Assembly: GCA_019925095.2 (NCBI GenBank)
Contig: CM034407.1
Span: forward strand, 5,107,210-5,171,209
Reading direction: 5' to 3'
Source of the DNA: Dendrolimus kikuchii
Taxonomy: Eukaryota > Arthropoda > Insecta > Lepidoptera > Lasiocampidae
Length of the DNA stretch: 64,000 nucleotides
Below the pieces are notes generated by a model. That model did not search any database. It was given only the letters and a program-made list of their open reading frames with translations, and was not told where the DNA came from. Made by a program: the position numbers and the translations under genes. Within the stretch, counting starts at the first letter, position 1. Every line of letters starts with the position of its first letter. Positions 44,324 to 54,734 of this stretch are shown piece by piece.

Positions 44324-46738
44324 CCTGGCGGGTCGAGAGGAGCAGAGTGCCGTATAGGCACGTGGAATGTGAGAGGTGGAATGAAAGATAAGATGGACGA
44401 AATGATTGATATAATGAATGAGAGAAGCCTGGATGCCTTATGTCTGACAGAGACAAAGCGGAAGGGGTGCGACGTCTGCTTGTGTCGAACACACTATTCC
44501 ATCATAAGGATATTCACACGTATACATGGAGAATGAATGATCAGAAAAGTATGATTGATCTGATTTTAATTGATAGTCGCCTCCGAAACACAATAATGGA
44601 TACAAGAGCCTACAGAGGCCCCACTCTTGAAACGGACCACTACCTGGTGATAAGCCGGTTTGTGGGCCTTTTCAAGAAGTGGAGACACTGGCGAGTGCGT
44701 ACCAATTTCGGGGAGCTTGAAAGAATAAAGTGTGAAAAATTGGAAGATGTTAGTGTAAGGAGTATGTATGCGCGCCTAGTCGAAGAAAGGCTTGCAAAAG
44801 CGGACTTCTCCGACTTAGATGTGGATAATGACTGGGATAGTATGAAGGAAAGTATAGTGGAAACTTTAGTGAAAGAGAAGCGTGAAAGAATAAAATTGAA
44901 AGAAGAAGAGAAGCTGACGGAGAACTTCGAGGCGAATACCAAACTCTTTTGGAGAGAGGTTAAGAAGTCTCGGGGTTGTTCGTCAGCTTCGAGAATGGAA
45001 AGAATAAAATCTAAAGCAGGGGACGTTCTTGCTAACCCACAAGAGGTATTAGCGCGATGGAGTGAATATTTTAGAGAAATGTATGATGATATCCCGGATG
45101 CTGGCACCACGACTGAGTCTGTGACCGTCTCCGAGGAGTCAGCATCCGAGATCACTTTGGAAGAGATCGAATGGTCGATAAGAAGTCTGAAAAATGGAAA
45201 GGCAGTAGGAATCGATAGTGTGTCTGCTGAGATGATCAAATATGGTGGAACCTGCGTCCGGGACGCTTTCCTGTCCTTATGCAACTTGTGCTGGAGGACG
45301 GGAAAGGTTCCCAAGGACTGGAGGCGCGCTGTCATCGTGCCCTTGTATAAAGGCAAGGGGTCACGTATGGAGTGCGCCAGCTACAGGGCCATCAGTTTGA
45401 TCAGCACAGCATCTAAAGTGTATGCGAAGATTATTGAAAAGAGAATGAGAGTTGTATCCGATGGATTACTGTGGGATGCACAAGGTGGTTTCAGAAATGG
45501 AAGGGGATGTATGGATCAAGTTTTCTCTCTCCGCAATATCGTAGAGAAGCAGCTGGCTATGGGCCGGAAGGTTTTCTGCGGTTTTGTGGATCTAGAGAAA
45601 GCATTTGACAGGGTTGTGCGGAAGGACCTCTGGGACATATTGCCCGGATATGGGATTAATGGCCAATTGATGCGTGCTGTGCAGTCCACTTACGAAGGCT
45701 GTATGGCATGCGTGCGAGTGGAAGGCAGCCTGTCGCCCTGGTTTGACGTCAATATTGGCGTCCGCCAGGGCTGCGTGCTGTCGGCTTTGCTGTTCATCCT
45801 ATATCTGGACGATTGTCTCCAGAGAATAAGATTGATGGATGTTGGGGTGCGGATGAGTGATCTAGTTGTAAGCACCTTGCTTTATGCGGATGATGCCGTG
45901 CTTTTAGCCGAATCGCCATCAGAACTGCAAACACTAGTCACAATGATGAAAGATGACTGTCAGGCGAGAGGCTTACATTTGAATGCGAAGAAAACAAAGG
46001 TTATGGTGTTTGAAAGAGAAGAAACCAGAACGAATGCAAGGATAATGGTCGATGATGTTATGCTGGAGCAAGTGAATGAGTTTGTATATCTTGGATGTGC
46101 TTTTAGCAGGGATGGAAGGTACACCGCTGATATAGAAAGAAGAGTGAATTTGGGGAATAGTTTAAATGGAGCGTTAGGTAAACTTCTAGGCGCTAAGAAC
46201 CTCAGCCAGAAGGCCCAGCTCGCCGTACACAACGCGGTGCTGGTACCTACGCTCACGTATGGAAGCGAGAGTTGGGTATGGAAGAAAGAGCATGAAAGTA
46301 GAGTAAACGCGGTCGAGATGCGAGCACTGCGCAAAATCTGCGGAGTGACGCTCGCGGACCGCGTTCGTAATACCGAAGTAAGAAAGAGAGTTGGTCTGAA
46401 AGAGAGTGTCGGGGTGAAGGTAAGGAAAGGAATGCTCCGGTGGTTCGGGCATGTGGAAAGAATGCATGATGAAAGAATGACTAAACAGATATACAATGCA
46501 AAAGTGGATGGATGCAGAAGTCGTGGAAGGCCACGACACACCTTCCATGATCAAATTGATCGTGTACTAGCAGAAGGTGATGTCAGGAGCCTTAAGAACA
46601 GACGAGCTTGCATGACAAGAGTTATGAATGTCAAAGAGGCAAGTGAGGTGTGTAAGAATAAGCCTAAATGGCACTCTGTTGTTCGTGCCTACCCCGCGAG
46701 GGAACTGGCGTGAAGTTATGTATGTATGTATGTATGTA
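44324..46738 (+). mobile_element. RTE-clade non-LTR retrotransposon, 2.4 kb, with 12-bp TSD
   Basis: It is flanked by exact TGTCTATTTTTA at 44312-44323 and 46739-46750. It starts in the N-terminal endonuclease coding (CRIGTWNVRGGMKDKMDEM, LDALCLTETK), has an internal deletion near 44,465 and then an intact RT frame. It ends in a TATG/TGTA tandem tail with no poly(A), as RTE elements do. It is the longest of nine insertions of this family in the window. Confidence 0.92.
44440..46713 (+). CDS. RTE-type reverse transcriptase (endonuclease domain largely deleted)
   Basis: This is a 757-codon frame. Residues about 10-75 are the C-terminal end of an apurinic-like endonuclease (TYTWRMNDQKSMIDLILID, LETDHYLVISR). 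Residues about 240-520 are the RT: NGKAVGIDSVSAEMIKYGG, YRAISLISTASKVYAKIIEK, the aspartate block FVDLEKAFDRV, VRQGCVLSALLF and the catalytic LLYADDAVLLAE. The C-terminal tail has VPTLTYGSESWVWKKEH, MLRWFGHVERMHDER and SRGRPRHTFHDQIDR, matching the RTE (BovB-type) layout. The RT motifs are intact. The endonuclease N-terminal part lies upstream in another frame, and about 100 or more residues between the halves are gone, so target cleavage would need another element's protein. Confidence 0.9.
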   Translation: MSDRDKAEGVRRLLVSNTLFHHKDIHTYTWRMNDQKSMIDLILIDSRLRNTIMDTRAYRGPTLETDHYLVISRFVGLFKKWRHWRVRTNFGELERIKCEKLEDVSVRSMYARLVEERLAKADFSDLDVDNDWDSMKESIVETLVKEKRERIKLKEEEKLTENFEANTKLFWREVKKSRGCSSASRMERIKSKAGDVLANPQEVLARWSEYFREMYDDIPDAGTTTESVTVSEESASEITLEEIEWSIRSLKNGKAVGIDSVSAEMIKYGGTCVRDAFLSLCNLCWRTGKVPKDWRRAVIVPLYKGKGSRMECASYRAISLISTASKVYAKIIEKRMRVVSDGLLWDAQGGFRNGRGCMDQVFSLRNIVEKQLAMGRKVFCGFVDLEKAFDRVVRKDLWDILPGYGINGQLMRAVQSTYEGCMACVRVEGSLSPWFDVNIGVRQGCVLSALLFILYLDDCLQRIRLMDVGVRMSDLVVSTLLYADDAVLLAESPSELQTLVTMMKDDCQARGLHLNAKKTKVMVFEREETRTNARIMVDDVMLEQVNEFVYLGCAFSRDGRYTADIERRVNLGNSLNGALGKLLGAKNLSQKAQLAVHNAVLVPTLTYGSESWVWKKEHESRVNAVEMRALRKICGVTLADRVRNTEVRKRVGLKESVGVKVRKGMLRWFGHVERMHDERMTKQIYNAKVDGCRSRGRPRHTFHDQIDRVLAEGDVRSLKNRRACMTRVMNVKEASEVCKNKPKWHSVVRAYPARELA

Positions 46739-46759
46739 TGTCTATTTTTAAATTTTTAA

Positions 46760-46948
46760 AATGCATATACAAGCATATACCGTACATATATCAAATTCTA
46801 AACATTTTTGTCTTTCTGGCTGGACCGATTTTGACGGGACTTTCACTGGCAGAGAGCTGATGTAATAAGTAGTAACTTAGGCTACCTTTTATTTAGGATT
46901 CCAAGAAAGAAAATTCCACCCGGACGAAGTCGCAGCCACAGCTAGTAT
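46760..46948 (+). repeat. Helitron-like family H2 fragment
   Basis: CTGGACCGATTTTGACGGGA, then GGACGAAGTCGCAGCCACAG and the end CTAGTA. It lies next to the RTE copy. The 5' end is eroded. Confidence 0.55.
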
Positions 46949-47496
46949 TTTATAACGTATCATTTATAAAAATGTTTAAAGTATTATTTTTTGTACTCGT
47001 GCAAGCAAAAGTCGACTTTAAGGCGATGAATATTTTAATTCCGCGAGTGTACATTGTACACCCATGACTAAAGCCTATAAAGCTGTTAATATGAAATTAA
47101 TGTACCGATAATACGAGTTCGAGCTCGTATATTTTTATAAGCGTGACGTAGAAGCGTGTGTTGTTTGACGTCATTGTTCAGCCAATTTGGGTGTTACGCG
47201 ATCAACTGGTTTACCCTGGGATTGTATTTCATTCAAAAACAGACTTGATAGCGTACCTATTAAGATTTAACATCTATTATCTTCGTCAAAATACGACACG
47301 TTCACAGTGGCAAATTTAGGCTGGCTGCCGCCCTAGGCCTTGTTTGTAGTGACGTCCTTTTAAAGGTTCACGCAATTGCCATGTCTTCCGTCTGTCTTTT
47401 TTTACCTGACATCAGGTGTAATAGCTGTCAAACGCGAACCTATACCATGACAAAAAAACATTTACAACTCTATCTGTATGAGCATAGTGTTTATAT

Positions 47497-47936
47497 TGTT
47501 ACGAGTTGCAGGGAGTCGAATTAAAATGCCGTTAGAATTATTATTACAACTATACAAACACGCATAACACAGGTAGAAATATAACTGAGCCCAATCAATT
47601 CAAACATAATTCACAATTCAATAATACGCGCAAATTCCGTGACTAAATGTCTTTGACTGCCTCCTCTCTCCATCCTGCCGTCGTTTTATACTTCATAAAT
47701 AGAAGTGTGTCCGCCCGTATCGTCGAGTTAATTTCCTAGAAATCGTAATCCGCACACCTGGTTAATTATGCCTGCAAACGAGGCCATAAACGAGTACAAT
47801 AGGCTATCCTCCACAATAACCAATAAATAAGTAAACAAAAGAAGACAATCATAAAGGTATTACAATTGATTCAAATGCCGACAGGTAAAAGCGTGCTTCG
47901 TGGAATTTGTCTTGGTCAGGGGGCTAAATTGTAACA
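47497..47936 (-). mobile_element. Solo LTR, family L1, copy 3
   Basis: The 440-bp unit starts TGTTACGAGTTGCAGG and ends AAATTGTAACA on the plus strand, and is flanked by ATAT (47493-47496 and 47937-47940). It is inverted relative to copies 1 and 2. On the minus strand it has GAAGTATAAAACGACGGC (a TATA-like site) like copy 1. Confidence 0.82.
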
Positions 47937-48003
47937 ATATTAATACATGTATTTGATTTGCACACCACCGCCATACACTCTCGATTCCTTTCACACAATC
48001 CAC

Positions 48004-48150
48004 AGCCCGGGTTGTCTGGAAGAGATCGCTCTAGAGCGATAAGGCCGCCCTTTGTTCCTGCCTTGACACGAAATTACTGTAAATGATTTATTTAGGTGTA
48101 TGTGGTGTACAATAAAGTATTTACTATCTACCTATGTATCTATCTATGTG
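48004..48150 (+). repeat. Family B LINE-like 3' end with (CTAT)n tail
   Basis: CCGGGTTGTCTGGAAGAGAT, GAGCGATAAGGCCGCC, TGTGGTGTACAATAAAGTAT and then CTATCTA-type repeats. This is the clearest copy of the family. Confidence 0.78.
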
Positions 48151-48192
48151 CTACGAGATAACTATATTGTTAAAATTGACATAGGTCATAAA

Positions 48193-48520
48193 TTCTGAAA
48201 GAGAGTGTCGGGGTAAAGGTAAGGAAAGGAATGCTCCGGTGGTTCAGGCATGTGGAAAGAATGACTAAACAGATATACAATGCAAAAGTGGATGGATGGA
48301 GAAGTCGTGGAAGGCCACGACACACCTTCCATGATCAAATTGATCGTGTACTAGCAGAAGGTGATGTCAGGAGCGTTAAGAACAGACGAGCGTGCATGAC
48401 AAGAGTTATGAATGTCAAAGAAGCAAGTAAGGTGTGTAAGAATAAGTCTAAATGGCGCTCTGTTGTTCGTGCCTACCCCGCAAGGGAACTGGCGTGAAGT
48501 TAGGTATGTATGTATGTATG
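48193..48520 (+). mobile_element. RTE 3' fragment, copy g
   Basis: It is flanked by CATAAA (48187-48192 and 48521-48526). It carries 88 codons (MLRWFRHVERMTKQIYNAK and on) with a 15-bp in-frame deletion relative to the long copy, and ends in the ATGT tail. Confidence 0.88.
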
Positions 48521-48529
48521 CATAAAGTC

Positions 48530-50300
48530 TTCTTAACTATAAGGTGTGCTTGGCTAACCACTTCCTGAGCTGGGTTCTAAATTGTATTTTATTGTCGTCT
48601 ATTAACTACGATAAAGTGCAAGTAAAGATTAATTGGGAACTTTGAGAGTTCCCTTGTTCTTACAAGAGAGTAAAAACAAGAGAAACTTAACATTGTTAAT
48701 AGCGCAGGGCGATATATTATGTACATTTATAAGCGAACGTGAGAAATATCATGACCTTAGGGACAAGAATTTGACGAAAGTTAATTATCAGGCAGCTATT
48801 CATAACAGTGTTGTAAGTAGACGTGACTAAACAGGTGTACTTAATGCATTTAATTTTTTTAATATTTACTAATTAACTTTCTTAATGAGAATCGTAATGA
48901 TATGTAACTTTTGTTTTGTTTTCTTATTGATTGTTTTTTTAATTATCTCGACGTGGAAGTTTATATATTAATATAAATTTGAAAGTCAGTTTGTATTACG
49001 GATTACTAAGTTACTATATATACTTATTTAAAAAGCCTGAGACAGACAAATATGCAATAAAAGAATGTTTAGTAAGACGTATCATTACGATTTCGACGCG
49101 TGTCAATTTTACTAAGCTATCCAAAAGTGGCCGCTTTAGGCCCCCAGATCAAAGCATATAAAATTATTTTATTATGAAAATTATAAAAATTTATATGTAC
49201 ACATAATACGGAAAAGTTTTTAGGCTAAAAATACTGATATAGGCAACATGCTGGAACCTATATATAGCCTGAAGCACCATAACCGACATCAGATATATAT
49301 AGGGCTGATAATAATAGTCTTTTGCTTGTCATCAATGTAAACAACCAGACGGGAAGGTTTAGAAATACTCTTTTTTGTCATAACCTTTTAGGGTTAAAAA
49401 CCCCTTTAAGGTTATGATAGAAAAAACCCTTTATGGTATTGATAAAAATATTCTATCTATTCATTATAAAGACTGTTGAAATAACAATTAAATAACAAAT
49501 AATCGGCAGAGAAACATACTCATTGTATATCCCCAAATTAAGCAAGTTACCCTTGTGTTATGGGTAATATACAAGCGACGACGACTCGAACTCGGAGCCT
49601 CTGCGTAGCAGTGAGATAGGCCGGCAAAGGCTTAGCGCGCTCAACCACAAAAACCGCCAAAAAACCTTTTAGGGTTATGATATAAAAACCATTTAGGGTT
49701 ATGATATAAAAACCCTTTAGGATTATTATAAAAAAACCCTTTAGGAATAAAAAAGGAATATTTCTAAATACTTTAATCATTCAGTTATTGAATTTATTGA
49801 AGCGAATAAAGTGGACCAGGTGGCATTTACTGTTTGTGTCATTTACTTTTGTTGCTTGTTTTTTGCAACCTTTGACCTTGGCAACACAAGCAAATACACA
49901 CGTGGCTTAATAAATAATACGAGTCAATGACAATACATCCGTGACCTTTCTATTAAGAGTTACACAACAAAGTTATAATGTTTGATTAATTATCACAATA
50001 TTTATAAACAAGGATGTCGCCACGTGCCTTCTCCTGTCACAATTATGACATATCAATTATCAGTTTAATGAACTATGTATAAGATATTAAAATTATACTG
50101 TGTCCAACGATTTGACTTGCAAACGTCAAAAGTAAAAAAAAATGTCAGACTTCATTGTTCCATGCGATGTAATAGTGCTGTCCTGCGAGATATCTAATGC
50201 ATAGACTATAAACTATCGCCATTATATCTTAATTTCTTCGAAATTAATAGTTTTGAAATCAAATGTTTTAATTAAAAGACAATAACACGTCATTTATTTA
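48530..50300. other. AT-rich, no gene; short-period repeat at 49,380-49,745
   Basis: At 49,380-49,440 and 49,660-49,745 the unit AAAACCCTTTAGGGTTATGA recurs about six times with variation, partly as palindromes (CCTTTTAGGGTTAAAAACCC). I see no coding sequence. The minus-strand 77-codon frame here is repetitive and driven by this repeat. Confidence 0.65.
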
Positions 50301-50315
50301 GATTTAAAAATATAC

Positions 50316-50504
50316 ATACATACATACAAACATAACTTCACGCCAGTTCCCTTGCGGGGTAGGCACGAACAACAGAGCGCCATTCAGGCTTATTCTTACA
50401 CACCTCACTTGCTTCTTTGACGCTCGTCTGTTCTTAAGGCTCCTGGCATCACCTTCTGCTAGTACACGATCAATTTGATCATGGAAGGTATATACATAAA
50501 GTAT
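50316..50504 (-). mobile_element. RTE 3' fragment, copy h, with 14-bp TSD
   Basis: It is flanked by ATTTAAAAATATAC at 50302-50315 and 50505-50518. About 24 bp are missing inside relative to the long copy, so the frame is broken. The right junction adds about 15 bases of TATACATAAAGTAT before the duplication. Confidence 0.88.
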
Positions 50505-51069
50505 ATTTAAAAATATACTTTATGTATATACTTTACATAAGTATATACAATAATTGTAAGTAATATAATAGAATAATAGGAAGTAGTCATGGGCAAACCT
50601 GTGCGCGGCTTATATATACGGGCTACCTACTTATGACGTAATAAGTAAAAGACAAACAAAAAGAAGTCAAATAGCGCATTAATTACTGTTTGTAAAGTAA
50701 TTAAAATTATTTCTATGATTATATTTTAAAAGTCAGATGATAAGATGTTATTTTAACGCCTGTTCTTTTATATGTAAAAATATTAGAATTTATTGTAATG
50801 TGTCCGCTTCCCTATTATATCAATTTTGATAAAACAATACTGGGTTACAAGAACAATCACTTGTTTATTCATTTAACCATTATTATCTGAAATAGCACCT
50901 TTACATAAACATTTTAATCAGATACTAGATATCTAAGGAAATTACGTCTTATTTATTGGCTACGTCTCTATTTGGTTAATTGATAATCGAATTACATAGT
51001 CTGATTATTGGATTAAATTAATGCGTACTTATAATATTATAATTTATAAGGTTTTATATAATAAAATAA

Positions 51070-51420
51070 TAATAGCCCTTAAACGTCCCACTGCTGGGAT
51101 CGGGCTTCCCAATATTGGGGAACGGATAGTATACCCGCCACGCTTGTCCAAGGCGACTTAATAGGTTACCTCGATATGCAGGTTGCATCGCGAGGTTTTC
51201 CTTCACCGTTGTTAACACGTGGTAATTGTAACATACATACATACATACATAACTTCACGCCAGTTCCCTTGCGGGGTAGGCATGAACAACATATGCATTG
51301 TAACAATATGCATATTAGGTCAGAAAGCTGCCTAAGTGATACATGCGTTGCAGTCAGGATTCGAATCCGCGCTTATTGAGGTCGAGATGCGTGCGCTAAC
51401 CGTTACGCTACCACAGCTCA
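51070..51420. repeat. SINE-like repeat with tRNA-like B-box, split by an RTE fragment
   Basis: CCCACTGCTGGGATCGGGCT, TTTTCCTTCACCGTTGTTAA, GGATTCGAATCCGCGC and CTAACCGTTACGCTACCACA form the order of a common lepidopteran retroposon. GGATTCGAATCC resembles a Pol III B box, but no A box or tRNA fold could be confirmed. Confidence 0.55.
51234..51296 (-). mobile_element. RTE 3'-end insertion, copy i, 63 bp
   Basis: The ATACATAC tail, CACGCCAGTTCCCTTGCGGG and GTAGGCATGAACAAC lie between ATTGTAACA repeats at 51225-51233 and 51297-51305. It interrupts the SINE-like repeat. Confidence 0.85.
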
Positions 51421-51603
51421 GTTTTATCGGTTTCACCCGCGCTCTGTCCCGCTCCCGTGGTACATACAGTAATGTTATATAGCCTATGACACTCCCATTT
51501 AACGTAGCTTTCCAACAGTGAAAGAATTTTTAAAATCGGTTTAGTAGATCCAGAGATTACCCCTTACAACGTCACAAACTCACAAACTTTACCTCTTTAT
51601 AAT

Positions 51604-51820
51604 CTTCTTAATATACATATAAATTACGTGTCACGTTGTTTGTCCGCGATGAACTCCTAAACTATTTGACCGATTTTAATCAAATTTGCACACCGTGTGC
51701 AGTTTGATCCAACTTGAAAGATAGGATAGCTTACATTTGGACCCGGTAGGTGGCGCTGCAATCGGGTTCTAAATTTTATTTCTTCATGGCAGAACAACGT
51801 CTGCCGGGACAGCTAGTATT
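51604..51820 (+). repeat. Helitron-like family H2 copy
   Basis: It runs from TCTTCTTAATATACATATAA through TGACCGATTTTAATCAAATT and GTAGGTGGCGCTGCAATCGG to GTCTGCCGGGACAGCTAG, with T following. The TC start, CTAG end and A/T flanks (A at 51,603) suit a Helitron. Confidence 0.65.
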
Positions 51821-52039
51821 AGTATAAATTAAAATATAATTGAGTATCTGAAAATTCTATGCAAATTTTATGCTTTTTTAACCGAATTCAAAAATAGGAG
51901 GTTCTCAACTCGTCCTGTACCTATTTTTTTAATGTAAATTCACATTTTATCGACTTTCAGACGTTACCTTCTGATTCGTATAGTTACCTAGAAGTTTACC
52001 CCTTTTACCGTGATGAACAGTATTCTATGTTCATATTCT

Positions 52040-52290
52040 TAATTGAAATTTATATTCTTCTTCTTCTTCTTCAGTCAATTTTTGTCCACTGCTGGACGTA
52101 GGCCTCCCCAAGTACGCGCCACATATCCCGGTCAGCCGTCTTCTTCGTCCAGCCACTGCCGGCGATTTTGCGTAGCGTAGGACGCCCGTCAGTCCACTGG
52201 GTTGGCGGGCGTCCTACGCTACGTTTGCAGAGACGTGGTCTCCACTCCAGAACTCGTTTGCTCCATCGGCCGTCGGTCCTGCGACAGACA
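52040..52290 (-). repeat. LINE-like 3' end with (TTC)n tail and strong hairpin
   Basis: TTCTTCTTCTTCTTCTTCAG is followed by TGTCCACTGCTGGACGTAGG. At 52,170-52,226 the arms GCGTAGCGTAGGACGCCCG and CGGGCGTCCTACGCTACG pair around a loop of about 17 bases. Confidence 0.6.
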
Positions 52291-52354
52291 AAATTTATAT
52301 ATTATAAACCAAATTTCAAAAAACAAACACGAAGAAAGAAAAGTCTATGGTCTG

Positions 52355-52560
52355 GGACTTTTTGGCGGGAACGGAAAGGGGACATAGTACTGTACAGGTT
52401 TATCTTCTAAAAATATGTAAAGTTTTGCTAAAATGCACAACAGTTGTGGGATATTGATAGTTTTAGAGTAATATTTATGTCTTTTTATGAGAAACGTGAA
52501 GTGTGTAGTCAAAAGTGGCCTTTCCGTTGAATGGCGTGGCGTCAGTTGAAGACTTACAAT
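52355..52560 (+). repeat. Dispersed repeat family D, copy 2
   Basis: CTTTTTGGCGGGAACGGAAA, TCTAAAAATATGTAAAGTTT, GTGGGATATTGATAGTTTT and GTCAAAAGTGGCCTTTCCG match 13,130-13,345. Confidence 0.7.
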
Positions 52561-52714
52561 TCGGCTGAGCTTTACGAAGACTTAAACGTCAGAAGAGGCT
52601 GTATACAATAAGACCCTTTGCCTGCCATTGTGGTGAACTACTACTACTAGTTTATGGTCTGACTTTCAGATTTTGTAAAACTTTTGATCGGAATTTGGAC
52701 TTCACTATTTAGTT

Positions 52715-53050
52715 TTTTTTTCTTTTTTTTATTATTTATTGCAGGAGTTCAGCAGACAGGCAGACGAGCCACTTGATGGAAAGCGGTTACCATCGCCTAT
52801 GAACATATGCAACACCAAAGGCGCTACAAATACGCTACTGCTCTCTTAAGGGAGTACTGGAACCTGGTCACTAATGCCGGAACACAACACCAAGTTGTTA
52901 TGGCGGCATACTCTAGACCAGGGGTGGTCGCCATCCAGTCGAGCAAATAACCTACTAGTTACCACCTAGCTGTGGGTTGTGTTGTCGCCTCTTACGACAG
53001 GCCGCCCGGCCGCGGGAAATTGTATTCTTTCTCCGTTCCTGCACGGATAA
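52715..53050 (-). mobile_element. Poly(A) retroposon family A, copy 13
   Basis: It runs from a T-rich run and TATTGCAGGAGTTCAGCAGA to CTCCGTTCCTGCACGGATA. A small internal duplication CCTACTAGTTACCACC lies near 52,955. Confidence 0.88.
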
Positions 53051-53158
53051 GTTAGTTTTACTTCCAAAAACCATATAACCTAAATCTGATTAAAAATCAA
53101 CAATAGTAAGTTTTTATTTGTGTGGAAAATATCAAATGTTGGATGAAATGAGGGTTTT

Positions 53159-53263
53159 ACGGTCTTATTCCTATTGAGTTATGTAGTAGTCATTTTGTAG
53201 GATTCTTTAAGAACCTAGAAGAAGCCTACAAACTTATTTTAATTCAATATGAATAAGACTATT
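53159..53263. mobile_element. Short palindromic MITE family M3, copy 2
   Basis: ACGGTCTTATTCCTATTGAG pairs with the inverted TTCAATATGAATAAGAC, and TTTTGTAGGATTCTTTAAGA with the GCCTACAAACTT side. It matches 28,904-28,993. Confidence 0.75.
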
Positions 53264-54307
53264 AGTTTCCACATAAAAATCTTTTTTTATGTCAGCCACT
53301 TAAAACCTATTAGACTATTCTTCGACTGAGAATGAGATTTAACAACTAAAGTATCACAACTTGGTTTAAAATACAAAAAGTTACACTTTATTGAGACCTT
53401 TCAAAGCGATTGAAAGAAGTCTCGCGTGACCAAAGGGCTGGCCTATATTTAGGGCAACGAATAAGCGTTGCCATACAACGGGGGAATGCGGCCAGCATTT
53501 TGGGAACGCCTCCCATCGACTGTAATCTGAACTACATCTTTTACTTGTAAATATGTTTATAGTAGTATTTAATTTGTATGTTTTTGTTTGTAGTGTAATT
53601 TATTTATAATGACTAAATTTATTTAATTTATCAGTATTTTATATTAGTGAGTTATAATTGGACCAACTTATGCAAAACAGAACCAATCCACAAACATGCC
53701 AAAATGCACCTTCTATCGACTCAATAAAAATCATAACGAGAAAATATAATATACAATATTCTAAATGTTTTTTTCCAAAATATAGACATATTTTTTTGTA
53801 CGCAAATTTTTTATAAACACGGCTTTTTCTCAAAACTGTCAGTATGTGGGTTGGTTCCATTTTGCATAAATAGGTCCAATTATAAAAGGTATGTAGTGAA
53901 AAAAAAAATTGTTAGACTTCACATTGAACATGTTTCTAGAATATGTAAATAATTCCATAATAATTATATAGCTCATAATAATAGTTGTAATCAGTAGCAA
54001 CAAGTAGCGACCGATAATTGACCGCGGAGTATACGCAATAAATAATGATAACAATATAAAAGAAACATAGTAGGTACTCATTAATGAATTGAAATGAAAA
54101 CAAATGAATAAATCATAATAAGTAAATGTATTGAAAACGAATGTATTGTTTTGTTCAGCTAGAAAGAATACGTTACTAACTGGGTGTGGAAAACTTTATA
54201 TAATAGATATTAAATTAGAAAATGGTTTTCAATCAACCATTTATAACACAATTTCAATAAATGTATATAACTCTTTATTGTAAGCACACCAATACAAAAA
54301 TAAAAAA
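53264..54307. other. AT-rich, nothing assigned
   Basis: Two minus-strand frames of about 75-80 codons are simply long AT-rich runs with hydrophobic codons. I see no splice-bounded or domain-bearing frame. Confidence 0.5.
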
Positions 54308-54722
54308 ACTTCGTTTAAAGAAATCGACTTCAAATGTTTTAGATAATATATATTAATAATAATAGCTTTAGAAATAAGTTATTTTATACTTTCTAGTTTT
54401 TGAAGTCGGTTTTTTGAAACGAAGTTTTTTTATTTTATTTGTTACTTTTTAGTGTCTAGCTATCTATGGGTAGACCTACGAAAGGTGCAGCGCTCTTTAA
54501 AAAATATAGGTCCCAAGAAACGGGAATAAAAAATGTTCGTAAAATGAAAACTACTGGGCCAAACTATATCAATTTTTCAGGGGACCAAATGGCAACTATT
54601 CCGCATCAAACTAAATAAGAATCACGTAAATCTCAGCGTAATCGGTGCACATACATAAAAAAAAGCAAAAAAAAAGATCCCGACGAATTGAGAACCTCCT
54701 CCTTTTTTTGAAGTCGGTTAAA
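54308..54722. repeat. Second copy of the 1-548 repeat, hairpin arm missing
   Basis: AACTTCGTTTAAAGAAATCG joins directly to TGTTTTAGATAATATATATT. The rest (AAAGGTGCAGCGCTCTT, AAAATATAGGTCCCAAGAAA, GATCCCGACGAATTGAGAAC) follows the first copy to GAAGTCGGTTA. Confidence 0.78.
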
Positions 54723-54734
54723 AAATAAACTTAG

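Noticed and set aside
44640..45356. A 238-codon minus-strand frame
   Set aside because: It is the shadow of the RTE reverse transcriptase frame on the plus strand and has no domain of its own.
45960..46554. Minus-strand frames of 193 and 122 codons
   Set aside because: They are antisense shadows of the RTE C-terminus. The same shadows appear at 10,116-10,541.
49380..49745. An interstitial telomere array
   Set aside because: The insect TTAGG unit is not tandem here. Units are spaced and embedded in a longer palindromic word.
51340..51420. A possible tRNA gene around GGATTCGAATCC
   Set aside because: Only a B-box-like word is present. No acceptor stem or anticodon arm could be drawn, so it was kept as a SINE-like repeat.
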